Source: Lachnospiraceae bacterium (GTDB taxonomy: Bacteria; Bacillota; Clostridia; Lachnospirales; Lachnospiraceae). Taken from it: a stretch of 64,000 nucleotides of DNA. Within the stretch, counting starts at the first letter, position 1, and every line of letters starts with the position of its first letter. Both the position numbers and the translations under genes were made by a program. The DNA is taken from the NCBI GenBank assembly GCA_014804695.1, contig JAAUZJ010000001.1, positions 118,193 to 182,192 on the forward strand, read 5' to 3'. This document shows positions 33,474 to 42,731 of the stretch, piece after piece. The notes beneath the pieces were generated by a model, which was given only the letters and a program-made list of their open reading frames with translations, ran no database searches and had not been told where the DNA came from.

Positions 33474-34214
33474 TCACCTATCCAAATACGTGCAGGCATT
33501 TGCAGCCGAAGGAGTTCCCAACAAGCCTGGTAAGATTTCTTCTCTACTGCCTCTATTTGCAATCCTTCCCTCCGATACCACAACTATCTCGTCTGCAATA
33601 TTCAAAATACGCTCTTGGTGTGAAATAATGAGAATAGAACCATCAGTGCTTTTCTTCTGCAGTCTTTCAAACACTTTAATAAGGCTCTGAAAACTCCATA
33701 AATCAATGCCAGCCTCCGGTTCATCAAATACCGACAACTTAGTTCCTCTGGCAAGTAGTGTCGCAATTTCAATACGTTTTAATTCTCCTCCGGAAAGACT
33801 GGCGTTAACCTCGCGGTTAATATAATCTCTTGCGCACAATCCTACTTCCGAGAGATATTCGCATGCCTCCACAACCGATAAGTGTTTACCGGAAGCTATT
33901 CTCAACAAATCAATTACTTCTATTCCTTTAAAACGTACCGGCTGCTGAAATGCAAAGCCGATGCCCATATTTGCACGTTCTGTGACGTTTTTCTCAGTAA
34001 TATCCACTCCGTCCAGATATATTTTCCCCGAAGTAGGTTTCTCAATCCCCACTATCAGCTTGGCAAGAGTTGATTTACCGCTGCCATTGGGGCCGGTGAT
34101 AACTACAAATTTATGGTCTTCAACAGTCAGACTTACGTCGCGGACTATTTCTTTACTGCCCGTCTGTAAGTCCTCTGCCGAAACTTCATAAGAAATATTC
34201 TTTAATTCTAACAC
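33474..34214 (-). CDS. SufC-type ABC ATPase of a minimal Fe-S system
   Basis: A 246-residue ABC ATPase. Walker A is GPNGSGKSTLAKLI, the signature is ASLSGGELKRIEIATLL, Walker B LSVFDEPEAGID, and the H-loop IISHQ. The signature Leu-Ser-Gly-Gly-Glu and the SufC-typical order are present. SufC drives Fe-S scaffold changes by ATP hydrolysis. It is paired with the SufB-like gene 56 bases downstream, giving a two-gene SUF-like minimal system. It lies after purA on the same strand, perhaps because PurF itself may need an Fe-S cluster. Confidence 0.9.
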   Translation of the reverse strand: MLELKNISYEVSAEDLQTGSKEIVRDVSLTVEDHKFVVITGPNGSGKSTLAKLIVGIEKPTSGKIYLDGVDITEKNVTERANMGIGFAFQQPVRFKGIEVIDLLRIASGKHLSVVEACEYLSEVGLCARDYINREVNASLSGGELKRIEIATLLARGTKLSVFDEPEAGIDLWSFQSLIKVFERLQKKSTDGSILIISHQERILNIADEIVVVSEGRIANRGSREEILPGLLGTPSAANACTYLDR

Positions 34215-34238
34215 AATATAGCGCTCCTTTAGCCCAAA

Positions 34239-35534
34239 CTAGAAAGCCTTCAACGGGCTTTTACGATAGATAATATCGTCCCTGCCCGGTCCGTTTGAAA
34301 TCATTGTAATAGGATATCCTATCTGTTGCTCTATAAACTCTATATAATTGCGACATTTTTCCGGAAGTTCTTCATAGTTTTTAATGCCGCGTATCTCACA
34401 TTTCCATCCCGGGAACTTCTTAAGAACCGGTTTAGCCTTTTCCAATTTAGCTGTAACCGGAAATTCGGTAGTCACCTCGCCGTCTATGTCATAACCTACA
34501 CAAACAGGTATCTCGTCAAGATATCCCAGCACATCAAGTACCGTAAACGCTACGTCCGTAGTTCCCTGTAACCTGCAGCCGTACTTAGAAGCCACACAGT
34601 CAAACCAGCCTACACGTCTAGGACGTCCGGTAGTCGCTCCGAACTCTCCGCCATCGCCGCCGCGGCGTCTAAGCTCATCCGCCTCATCCCCAAAAAGCTC
34701 AGATACAAATGCACCTGCCCCTACCGCTGAAGAATAGGCTTTACAAACCGTAATGATCTGCTTGATCTCATATGGCGGAAGTCCTGCTCCGATTGCTCCG
34801 TATGCCGCCAAAGTAGACGAGGAAGTAACCATAGGATAAATTCCATGATCAGGATCCTTAAGCGTTCCGAGCTGTCCTTCCAGAAGAATAGTTTTGTTGT
34901 CCTTAATTGCCTGATTCAGGTAAGAAGAAACATCACATACATAAGGCTCTATCATTTCTTTATATCCATGCAGGGTGTCAAGCAATTCAGCAGTGTCTAT
35001 CAAAGGCTTATGATAAAGGTGCTCCAATAAAACATTCTTAGCCACGCAGACTCTCTCTACCTTCTCTTTTAACAATTCTTCATCAAAAAGTTCACTGACC
35101 TGAAAACCTATCTTAGCATATTTATCCGAATAAAAAGGTGCAATTCCCGACTTGGTAGATCCAAATGATTTACCGCCAAGTCTCTCCTCCTCATATTGAT
35201 CAAACAGGATATGATAGGGCATAACTATCTGACATCTCTCAGATACCAATATCTTGGGCATCGGCACATTCCTGTCCGTAATAGACTTAATCTCATTAAA
35301 AAAAATCGGAATGTTAAGCGCAACGCCATTACCTATTATACTTGTAGTATGGTCGTAAAATACGCCAGATGGCAATGTATGAAGAGCAAACTTTCCATAA
35401 TTATTTACAATTGTATGTCCTGCGTTAGCGCCGCCCTGAAAACGCACGATTATGTCGGCTTCCTTTGCCAGCATATCCGTAATCTTTCCTTTTCCTTCAT
35501 CGCCCCAGTTAGCGCCTACTATGGCCTTTACCAT
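34239..35534 (-). CDS. purA: adenylosuccinate synthase
   Basis: A 431-residue PurA that joins IMP and aspartate with GTP to form adenylosuccinate, the first step from IMP to AMP. Motifs are VGANWGDEGKGKITDMLA, GGANAGHTIVNNYGKF with the catalytic His, and GATTGRPRRVGWFD. Length is normal. It follows purB by 39 bases on the same strand. Confidence 0.96.
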   Translation of the reverse strand: MVKAIVGANWGDEGKGKITDMLAKEADIIVRFQGGANAGHTIVNNYGKFALHTLPSGVFYDHTTSIIGNGVALNIPIFFNEIKSITDRNVPMPKILVSERCQIVMPYHILFDQYEEERLGGKSFGSTKSGIAPFYSDKYAKIGFQVSELFDEELLKEKVERVCVAKNVLLEHLYHKPLIDTAELLDTLHGYKEMIEPYVCDVSSYLNQAIKDNKTILLEGQLGTLKDPDHGIYPMVTSSSTLAAYGAIGAGLPPYEIKQIITVCKAYSSAVGAGAFVSELFGDEADELRRRGGDGGEFGATTGRPRRVGWFDCVASKYGCRLQGTTDVAFTVLDVLGYLDEIPVCVGYDIDGEVTTEFPVTAKLEKAKPVLKKFPGWKCEIRGIKNYEELPEKCRNYIEFIEQQIGYPITMISNGPGRDDIIYRKSPLKAF

Positions 35535-35573
35535 ATTTATACCTCCTTATTATGCTCAGAATAAAGTCTCAAA

Positions 35574-37019
35574 TTATACATTTATCTGCGCTTCCATTCC
35601 GAGCATTTCCTTATTTTCCTCAAGAATCGGATCTATAACCTCTTTTAAAAAGCTCTCCACCTGTTTAGGTGCGCAGCCTACATATTTGGAAGGATCCATA
35701 GTCTTATTCAGTTCTTCCAGACTCATATTAAATTCAGGATCGGCTGCAATAAGCTCAAGTAAATTATTTTCTTTTCCTTCTTTTTTCACATTAGCTCCGG
35801 CTATCATTGAAAGTTCACGTATTTTCTCATGAAGCTTCTGACGGTCTCCGCCCATCTTAACGGCATCCATCATGATATTCTCGGTTGCCATAAACGGAAG
35901 CTCGCTCAAAAGATGTTTGGTTATAACTTTGTCATATACTACCAGACCATCCACTACATTCAGACACAGATCCAGAATACCGTCAATCGCTAAAAAGCCC
36001 TCCGGAATCGAAAGTCTCTTGTTAGCCGAGTCGTCCAGCGTTCTCTCAAACCACTGCGTAGCAGATGTAATAGCCGGATTAAGCGCATCCACCATTACAA
36101 ATCTGGATAGGGATGCAATCCTTTCACTACGCATCGGATTTCTCTTATATGCCATAGCAGAAGAACCGATCTGACTCTTTTCAAAAGGCTCTTCCACCTC
36201 TTTTAAATGCTGCAGCAGCCTGATGTCGTTGGACATCTTATGCGCAGATGCTGCAATACCGGCAAGAATATTGCAAACTCTTGTATCCACCTTACGGGAA
36301 TAGGTCTGGCCTGATACCGGATAGCATTTATCAAAGCACATTTTAGCAGCTATCATAGGATCAATTTTATCTACCATTTCCTGATCACCGTCAAACAATT
36401 CCAAAAAAGAAGCCTGAGTACCGGTAGTTCCCTTAGAGCCAAGAAGTTTCATTGTAGAAAGCACATAATCTAAGTCTTCCAGATCCAGACAAAATTCCTG
36501 TGCCCACAGGGTTGCCCTCTTTCCGACTGTTGTTGGCTGTGCCGGTTGAAAATGCGTAAATGCAAGTGTCGGAAGTTCCTTATACTCATCCGCAAACTTT
36601 GCAAGTTTGGCAATTACATTAACAAGCTTCTTTTTGACCAACTTAAGCGCCTGTGTCATTACAATAATATCCGTATTATCCCCGACATAACATGAGGTTG
36701 CGCCAAGGTGGATGATTCCCGCAGCTTTAGGACACTGCTGACCATACGCATATACATGGCTCATAACGTCATGACGCACTTCTTTCTCTCTTGCCTTGGC
36801 AACATCATAATTGATGTCCTCAGCATGGGCTTTCAGCTCGTCAATCTGCTCCTTGGTAATGACCGGCTTTCCGTTCTGGCTAAGCCCCAGCTCCATCTCG
36901 GTCTCCGCCAGCGCAATCCACAGCTTCCGCCACGTCTTAAACTTCATATCCGGCGAAAAGATATACTGCATCTCGCGGCTTGCGTACCGCTCCGAAAGCG
37001 GACTTACATATCTATCCAT
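35574..37019 (-). CDS. purB: adenylosuccinate lyase
   Basis: A 481-residue fumarase-superfamily enzyme acting twice in purine synthesis (SAICAR to AICAR, adenylosuccinate to AMP). The signature is QIGSSAMAYKRNPMRSE, and the catalytic His is in AAGIIHLGATSCYVGDNTD. The length and N-terminus YVSPLSERYAS match the Firmicute/eukaryote-like clade. It lies between purF and purA. Confidence 0.96.
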   Translation of the reverse strand: MDRYVSPLSERYASREMQYIFSPDMKFKTWRKLWIALAETEMELGLSQNGKPVITKEQIDELKAHAEDINYDVAKAREKEVRHDVMSHVYAYGQQCPKAAGIIHLGATSCYVGDNTDIIVMTQALKLVKKKLVNVIAKLAKFADEYKELPTLAFTHFQPAQPTTVGKRATLWAQEFCLDLEDLDYVLSTMKLLGSKGTTGTQASFLELFDGDQEMVDKIDPMIAAKMCFDKCYPVSGQTYSRKVDTRVCNILAGIAASAHKMSNDIRLLQHLKEVEEPFEKSQIGSSAMAYKRNPMRSERIASLSRFVMVDALNPAITSATQWFERTLDDSANKRLSIPEGFLAIDGILDLCLNVVDGLVVYDKVITKHLLSELPFMATENIMMDAVKMGGDRQKLHEKIRELSMIAGANVKKEGKENNLLELIAADPEFNMSLEELNKTMDPSKYVGCAPKQVESFLKEVIDPILEENKEMLGMEAQINV

Positions 37020-37049
37020 ATGTTTTCTCCTTTATTATTTTATTCCTGT

Positions 37050-38474
37050 CTATTTATCATATTCCCCGCGGATATCCTCCTTAGGCGGCTCCATAGGGTA
37101 ATTTCCCGTAAAACATCCCTTGCAAATACCAAGATGCCCTGAAATCTCATCGAGTCTATCCATTTCAAGATATGCAAGGGAATCCGCTCCGATTATGCGA
37201 CGTATTTCTTCCACAGAACGGTTGTTGGCAATCAGCTGTTCTTTTGCCGGAACATCGGTTCCGAAATAGCAGGGCCATAGAAACGGCGGTGAGCTTACAC
37301 GCATATGGACTTCGGCCGCCCCTGCTTCCCGAAGCATCCTGACAATTCTGTCGGAAGTGGTTCCACGGACTATGGAATCGTCTATCATTATAATTCTTTT
37401 ACCACGGACAGCTTCCCTTATTACGTTCAGTTTTACTTTAACGCTGCTCTCGCGGTGTTTTTGCTGCGGACTTATAAAAGTACGTCCTACATAGGCATTT
37501 TTTACAAAGGCCTGCCCATACGGAATATGCGACTGCATGGAGTATCCAAGCGCAGCACAATTTCCGGATTCGGGTACACCAACCACCAAATCCGCTTCCA
37601 CAGGCGAGTCAATCGCAAGGTATTTACCTGCAAGAATACGGGAGTCATAGACGCTTACGCCGTCTATATGACTGTCCGGTCTTGCAAAATAAATGTATTC
37701 AAATACACATCTTGCATGTTTATCTTCACTTATACAGAGTCTTTTATCAGACTCTATTCCCTTCCCCGGCGAGATTGTAACAATTTCCCCAGGCTCAACA
37801 TCCCTGACATAGTCTGCACCGATAGTATCCAGCGCACAGGTCTCGGATGCCAGAATATATGCATTATCCCTTTTTCCTATACATAATGGCCTGAAACCAA
37901 AGGGATCTCTTGCCCCAATCAGCTTACGCGGCGACATTATCACCAGGGAATAAGCGCCTTTTAACTTCTCCATCGCGCGTCCAACCGCTTCTTCAACGGT
38001 TGCGCTGTTTAACCGCTCTCTGGCTATATGATATGCAATAACCTCTGAATCTATGGTAGTCTGGAAAATGGCTCCCGAATATTCCAGTTCATGGCGAAGT
38101 TCGGGCGTATTTATCAAATTACCGTTATGCGCCATTGCAAGAGTTCCTTTTACATAATTCAGAACCAAAGGCTGTGCATTTTCTCTGGTGCTGCTGCCTG
38201 CTGTCGAGTAACGGACATGCCCCACACCGATATCACCTTTAAGTCCATCAAGGTTCTCAGAAGTAAAGTTCTCGTTTACAAGCCCCATGTCCTTGACACT
38301 TATAACCTTCCCTTTAGGACCTTTAGTATCGCTTACCGCAATACCACAGCTCTCCTGTCCCCTATGCTGAAGCGCAAAGAGTCCGTAATATATGCTGGAC
38401 GCAACATCCGCGCCGTCAAAATCATACATCCCAAAGACGCCGCACTCTTCCCCGACTTTTTCTGTCTGTGTCAT
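37050..38474 (-). CDS. purF: amidophosphoribosyltransferase
   Basis: A 474-residue enzyme that catalyses the first committed step of purine synthesis, PRPP plus glutamine to phosphoribosylamine. A short propeptide (about ten residues) ends at EE/CGVFG, exposing the catalytic Cys. The PRPP loop IIMIDDSIVRGTTSDRI and C-terminal Fe-S ligands (FLWPCYFG and GICKGCFTG) are present, so this copy is of the Bacillus type with an Fe-S cluster. It follows purC and a short palindrome. Confidence 0.96.
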   Translation of the reverse strand: MTQTEKVGEECGVFGMYDFDGADVASSIYYGLFALQHRGQESCGIAVSDTKGPKGKVISVKDMGLVNENFTSENLDGLKGDIGVGHVRYSTAGSSTRENAQPLVLNYVKGTLAMAHNGNLINTPELRHELEYSGAIFQTTIDSEVIAYHIARERLNSATVEEAVGRAMEKLKGAYSLVIMSPRKLIGARDPFGFRPLCIGKRDNAYILASETCALDTIGADYVRDVEPGEIVTISPGKGIESDKRLCISEDKHARCVFEYIYFARPDSHIDGVSVYDSRILAGKYLAIDSPVEADLVVGVPESGNCAALGYSMQSHIPYGQAFVKNAYVGRTFISPQQKHRESSVKVKLNVIREAVRGKRIIMIDDSIVRGTTSDRIVRMLREAGAAEVHMRVSSPPFLWPCYFGTDVPAKEQLIANNRSVEEIRRIIGADSLAYLEMDRLDEISGHLGICKGCFTGNYPMEPPKEDIRGEYDK

Positions 38475-38499
38475 AAAAATCCCTCATGTTTCCAATATA

Positions 38500-38522
38500 G
38501 GGTGAAAAATTTATTTTTCACC
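38500..38522 (-). repeat. short GGTGAAAA palindrome, copy 2
   Basis: GGTGAAAAAT and ATTTTTCACC around two bases, in the purC-purF gap, 13 bases after the purC stop. It is the same motif as at 21246 and 42708. A second TTTTTCACCC follows at 38523-38532. Confidence 0.55.
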
Positions 38523-38534
38523 TTTTTCACCCTT

Positions 38535-39239
38535 TTATAGGCCAAGGCGCTTAAACACCTCATTATATGCCTCTTCCACGTTACCTAAATCTCTGCGGAA
38601 ACGGTCTTTATCCAATTTCTCATTGGTATGAACATCCCACAATCTACAGGTATCAGGGCTTGTTTCGTCAGCAAGAATGATCTGTCCGTGATAACGTCCA
38701 AATTCAATCTTAAAATCGATAAGTTTGATATCTGCTTGTAAAAAGTAATTCTTAAGCACTTCGTTTACTTTAAAAGCATATTTCTTAATGGTCTCTATCT
38801 CTTCCCATGTAGCAAGCTTCATAGCTACCGCGAAATAGCTATTGATAAGCGGATCTCCAAGCTCGTCGTTCTTATAGCTGAACTCAATAGTCGGCTCGTC
38901 AAACGGTGTTCCCTCTTCAACTCCCAGTCTCTTAGAGAAACTTCCTGCAGCCACGTTACGTATAATAACCTCAAGCGGAACAATCTCCACTTTCTTAACC
39001 GCGGTCTCCCTATCGCTCAATTCTTCAACAAAGTGAGTCGGAACCCCTTCTTTTTCCAACAGTTTAAATACATGGTTAGTCATTCTATTATTAATAACGC
39101 CCTTACCTACAATAGTTCCCTTTTTCTCCCCATTGAAAGCAGTAGCGTCATCTTTATAATCCACAATTAAAACATCCGGATCGTCAGTTTTAAAAACCTT
39201 CTTAGCTTTCCCTTCATACAACTGTTCTAACTTATTCAT
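38535..39239 (-). CDS. purC: SAICAR synthetase
   Basis: A 234-residue PurC that joins CAIR and aspartate with ATP. Motifs are [10 protein letters not shown] at the start, [12 protein letters not shown], and [13 protein letters not shown] near the C-terminus. Length is normal. It has a strong GAGGAGG site and starts 35 bases after a gene of unknown function, so the purine genes seem to be transcribed together with the four unknown genes upstream. Confidence 0.95.
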   Translation of the reverse strand: MNKLEQLYEGKAKKVFKTDDPDVLIVDYKDDATAFNGEKKGTIVGKGVINNRMTNHVFKLLEKEGVPTHFVEELSDRETAVKKVEIVPLEVIIRNVAAGSFSKRLGVEEGTPFDEPTIEFSYKNDELGDPLINSYFAVAMKLATWEEIETIKKYAFKVNEVLKNYFLQADIKLIDFKIEFGRYHGQIILADETSPDTCRLWDVHTNEKLDKDRFRRDLGNVEEAYNEVFKRLGL

Positions 39240-39274
39240 ACCTTAACCTCCTCATCTTATTCTTTCACCTTATT

Positions 39275-40456
39275 TTACATATTTTTCTCATACTTTTCAA
39301 CCATTTCTATAATTTCTCTCGTATACTGCGGATAACGGTTTACGAGTTCTTTGATTTCTTTGTGCGCGCCGCCTGCTGCCACTTCTTTATTATAATCCAT
39401 GCGCCGTCTCAGGGACTGCCTTCTGATGATCAGATTGTGGCGGATTTCTACCATTTCCTTATGCTCCAGAATCGCTTCTGTCTGATGCAGCCAGATTGCA
39501 GGGTCATTTATATTATATCTTCTTAAAATTTTAATAAGTTCCTGCTGATTGTAATCTAAATCAAGCTCTGCACGCCTATATTTCTCACGTTCTTCCTTCT
39601 CCAGATAATAATTCTTCCACAGAGTCTCTAACTCTTCCGCGCTCGTAACGTTGTACTTTAAGTATAAATAATCCAGTAGATTGGTATTATTGACATATCT
39701 GATCTTTACCTTATTTTGTAAAACGATCAGCTTATTAATTGAAGCTTCTACCCTTTTTAACTCATGCTTGGCTTCGGTATGCTTCACATAAATTGCGGTA
39801 ATGGCGATTGCTGAGACTCCCGCGGTAATAATATAGCCTATCTGGGTGTCCATATCGAGAAGGAACTGTAGTATAAGAAGCAGAATAAAACACAGTGCAA
39901 GCGCTGCCACACAGATTATTGCCATACCTCTGGTATCAATAATTGCTCCTACCAGTTCATTCTTGCGGAACAGATAGGCATGTTTTTCTCCATCTAAGCG
40001 GCTTAAATCCTTCTTTATTAGTTCCTGATAACGCTCTGCATCTTTTAATTTGGTGCAGCCTTCTTCGATTTCGTCTAACATACGCTCTATCTGATAAAAG
40101 CGTTCGTCGCTCATCAGGCGCTTTCTGCCTTTATAATCATCGCGGCTGTTTTGTAGAAGTTCTACCTTCTTAGCGCAGCTTTTAAGCTCCTCCGACTCCT
40201 CTTCGGGAAGTGCCTCGATTTCCTCCATATCCTTAAGATACGAGGTTACAGTATCATACTCAAAAGTCAGGTTTTCCATCTCTTTGGAAGCCTGTGCAAT
40301 CCTTTCAAGACAGCCTTTTACGTAGTCTTGTCTATATTCCTTATTGTGAAAGTCCCTCTCCTGCACTTCATCTTCGCTGTCCCAGTCTTCGTTCTCGAAA
40401 TCAGGTTCCTCTATTGCATGTTTCCATTTTCCGAATATTTTCTTTAACCAATTCAT
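39275..40456 (-). CDS. coiled-coil membrane protein of a four-gene unknown cluster
   Basis: A 393-residue protein. The N-terminal ~165 residues are acidic and highly helical, probably a coiled coil. Two membrane helices follow (about 178-200, GMAIICVAALALCFILLLI, and about 205-222), then a second helical region of about 165 residues. No catalytic motif is recognised. It has the layout of a membrane anchor with cytoplasmic coiled-coil arms. It is the last gene of a four-gene set with start and stop codons touching (the upstream gene stops at 40457), which indicates translational coupling. Function unknown. Confidence 0.75.
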   Translation of the reverse strand: MNWLKKIFGKWKHAIEEPDFENEDWDSEDEVQERDFHNKEYRQDYVKGCLERIAQASKEMENLTFEYDTVTSYLKDMEEIEALPEEESEELKSCAKKVELLQNSRDDYKGRKRLMSDERFYQIERMLDEIEEGCTKLKDAERYQELIKKDLSRLDGEKHAYLFRKNELVGAIIDTRGMAIICVAALALCFILLLILQFLLDMDTQIGYIITAGVSAIAITAIYVKHTEAKHELKRVEASINKLIVLQNKVKIRYVNNTNLLDYLYLKYNVTSAEELETLWKNYYLEKEEREKYRRAELDLDYNQQELIKILRRYNINDPAIWLHQTEAILEHKEMVEIRHNLIIRRQSLRRRMDYNKEVAAGGAHKEIKELVNRYPQYTREIIEMVEKYEKNM

Positions 40457-41302
40457 TTATCCTAATACACTCTCCCTATAATCATCCTTAAGCATGTCCG
40501 TCAGATTCTCTATTTCATCATAATACTGCACATCCGCGGCAGATGCCGCTCCCTCTTCCTTGCATACGCGCAGAGTAAAAAGCATCCTGTTTTCCTGCGT
40601 TGCGTCAAACTGGGCCGACGCAGCTTCCGCCATACGCTCTACGATAAGTGAGGTTTCATGCAGCGAAGGATTTCTGGCAATATAATCCACATAATCCCTA
40701 TCGTTATCACACATTCTCTTTGCTGCAAGAAAGTGTTCCAAACTGTCGCTGTTTCCGTTTATCCTGTACGCCTTCATAAATTCCTCCTGTGCATGCCCGA
40801 ACATAAAAAGTCTCGCATGTACAACGCCCATGTTATGATGCAGCCTTGCCCTAAGCTCGCTATCCTCTTCCGGCAGCCTTGCAAGCAGGGATGAATAATG
40901 CTCAAGCGCAAGGATATAACGTTTATTCCTAAACATATGGTCAGCCCTTGCCTTTTGCTTTTCATAAGGACTTAAGCCCGCATTTTCGCTGACAAGCGAT
41001 ACGGTATGGGAAACCGTCTCAGGCGAATAAAGTCCTGCATACTCTAATATAGTTCCCACAAAAGCGGAGACGGATGCTTTTTCTTTAATAAGAGCATACA
41101 GATTGTCTGCAAGTTCTGTCAATGCACACTGTTCATCCAACCACCTTACTAATTTATCGCTTACAATGTCCTGATCTAACATTTCGGCATTTTCCACAAG
41201 AACATAGCATAGTTCTTCCAGCGAGAAAAGGTTTACATAAGTTTTTTCAAAAAAATATGGTGTTTTCGCATAGTTTCCTGTAGAGAGAATAATAGTTCCC
41301 AT
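40457..41302 (-). CDS. TPR-like protein of a four-gene unknown cluster
   Basis: A 281-residue soluble protein without signal or membrane helix. Residues about 115-200 look like tetratricopeptide-type helical repeats (KARADHMFRNKRYILALEHY and HHNMGVVHARLFMFGHAQEE). The N-terminal ~100 residues are helical, and DUF-like. I do not recognise the family by name. It lies between the actin-like-fold candidate (27 bases) and the coiled-coil membrane protein (0 bases), and would suit a role as an adaptor in that set. Confidence 0.7.
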   Translation of the reverse strand: MGTIILSTGNYAKTPYFFEKTYVNLFSLEELCYVLVENAEMLDQDIVSDKLVRWLDEQCALTELADNLYALIKEKASVSAFVGTILEYAGLYSPETVSHTVSLVSENAGLSPYEKQKARADHMFRNKRYILALEHYSSLLARLPEEDSELRARLHHNMGVVHARLFMFGHAQEEFMKAYRINGNSDSLEHFLAAKRMCDNDRDYVDYIARNPSLHETSLIVERMAEAASAQFDATQENRMLFTLRVCKEEGAASAADVQYYDEIENLTDMLKDDYRESVLG

Positions 41303-41329
41303 ATTAAGACCATGCCTTTCTTTAGTGTA

Positions 41330-42649
41330 CTATAATATTTCAAACTGTTTTCTCCACACCTTGCCCGCAGCGGGAAAGAGTTCTCCAAAACCAAGGTCCG
41401 TTATCTTTGCTTCCATATATTCTACGGAATTCATACTTATTTCCATCTCATATCTGCTAAATGCGCCCTCCCTTACCGGTGCGCCCTCTAAGACAATCTC
41501 CTGAATCTCTGCACGTTTACCTGTAAGCGGAGTTATAACAAAAGAAATGGTGTTCTCCTCCCCTGATAAAAGGAATTCGCATTCCTTATGCACTTCATAC
41601 CAATTTTCTCCCGCATCTAGCAGGGCATAGTATGACTGCTTACCGCGCCTCCTCACATTCATTCCCACATTGGATTTAAGTTTATCCGCGCCTAGGAAAA
41701 TATGCTCTTTTCCAATCTCCGAGGGTTCAAGCCTCTCTGATATTCCAAAGCATGCTCCCTTACTGAAAAGATTGTTTCCTTGGAAAGCCCTGCGGTTTCT
41801 ACACAAAAAGCGCATGGATTCCTTCGCCCAGTCATTTCTGAAACCGTCTCCAAGAAGATAGGCGCAGGATACGATCCTTTCATCACACTGTACTTTAAGT
41901 ATATCCATAAAATTCTCATCCGCAAGCCTGTAAATACTTGCCTTAACATCATCATCTTCATCCTCGTCAGGAAGCTTTACATTGTCATATACCTGCTCTT
42001 CGATCAAAACTACTATGGGCGTAGTCTTTTTATTACGCTCCATTCTATAGGTCTTAAGTGTCCTGCCGTTATGCTCGCAGGCAAGCACCTGATAATTCCA
42101 CAAATCTTCCGGCTGATGCAGCATAAAATAATAAAAGCTGTCCGTATGGGTCTGAAAATATATATGGGTAGTCTTAAGATTTAAGTTTGCCGTTGCCTTC
42201 GCCAATATTTCCACCATTCTGTCATCCAGCTTATCCACCGTAAACATTATAGCCCCGATATTCTCCGGCAGCGTAATAAAATTCATAAGCGAAAGGCTTC
42301 TTTTTATAAAAAGTGCAAGCAGGGCAACCGGGTCAAAGGACTCCTCTTCTATTGTAATCATTTCTCCCTTTCTTGCAAGTTCCATTATATCCGTAACAAA
42401 AACAGCCTCTTCATCGGTGCAGTTTAGGGCTTCTTTTCCATACAGCCACTTTCCGCCATCCTTTAGTTTACATAACACCAGCGGAATATTATACTGCTTC
42501 GTGCCTAATACAGTGGCGATAGTTTCAACCTTTTCACTATTATCACCATACACACAATAACTTATCTGCGCAAAATCATTATTAAGATCATATCCTACCA
42601 GCACGCTGCCATTATGTAATTTTTCATCGGTCTTTTTCTCAAAAAACAT
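41330..42649 (-). CDS. actin-like fold candidate of a four-gene unknown cluster (DUF5716-like)
   Basis: A 439-residue soluble protein. The N-terminus GSVLVGYDLNNDFAQISYCVYG resembles the first phosphate-binding strand-turn-strand of Hsp70/actin-fold proteins, and PENIGAIMFTVDKLDDRMVE resembles the linking region before the second domain. A clear adenosine motif was not found. From memory it fits the Lachnospiraceae family DUF5716, but this was not checked. It follows the 1203-residue gene at 82 bases and a palindrome, and precedes the TPR-like gene by 27 bases. An ATP-binding role is an inference only. Confidence 0.65.
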   Translation of the reverse strand: MFFEKKTDEKLHNGSVLVGYDLNNDFAQISYCVYGDNSEKVETIATVLGTKQYNIPLVLCKLKDGGKWLYGKEALNCTDEEAVFVTDIMELARKGEMITIEEESFDPVALLALFIKRSLSLMNFITLPENIGAIMFTVDKLDDRMVEILAKATANLNLKTTHIYFQTHTDSFYYFMLHQPEDLWNYQVLACEHNGRTLKTYRMERNKKTTPIVVLIEEQVYDNVKLPDEDEDDDVKASIYRLADENFMDILKVQCDERIVSCAYLLGDGFRNDWAKESMRFLCRNRRAFQGNNLFSKGACFGISERLEPSEIGKEHIFLGADKLKSNVGMNVRRRGKQSYYALLDAGENWYEVHKECEFLLSGEENTISFVITPLTGKRAEIQEIVLEGAPVREGAFSRYEMEISMNSVEYMEAKITDLGFGELFPAAGKVWRKQFEIL

Positions 42650-42707
42650 TTTATATCATGCCTTTCTCTCAGCCTGCGATGTTTGTGACTGCAAGGAACA
42701 AACTCGC

Positions 42708-42731
42708 GGGTGAAAAGTTTACTTTTCACCC
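42708..42731 (-). repeat. short GGGTGAAAA palindrome, copy 3
   Basis: GGGTGAAAAGT and ACTTTTCACCC around two bases, starting at the stop codon of the 1203-residue gene. Compared with the other two copies, one A-T pair is replaced by G-C in both arms, a compensatory change. Confidence 0.6.
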
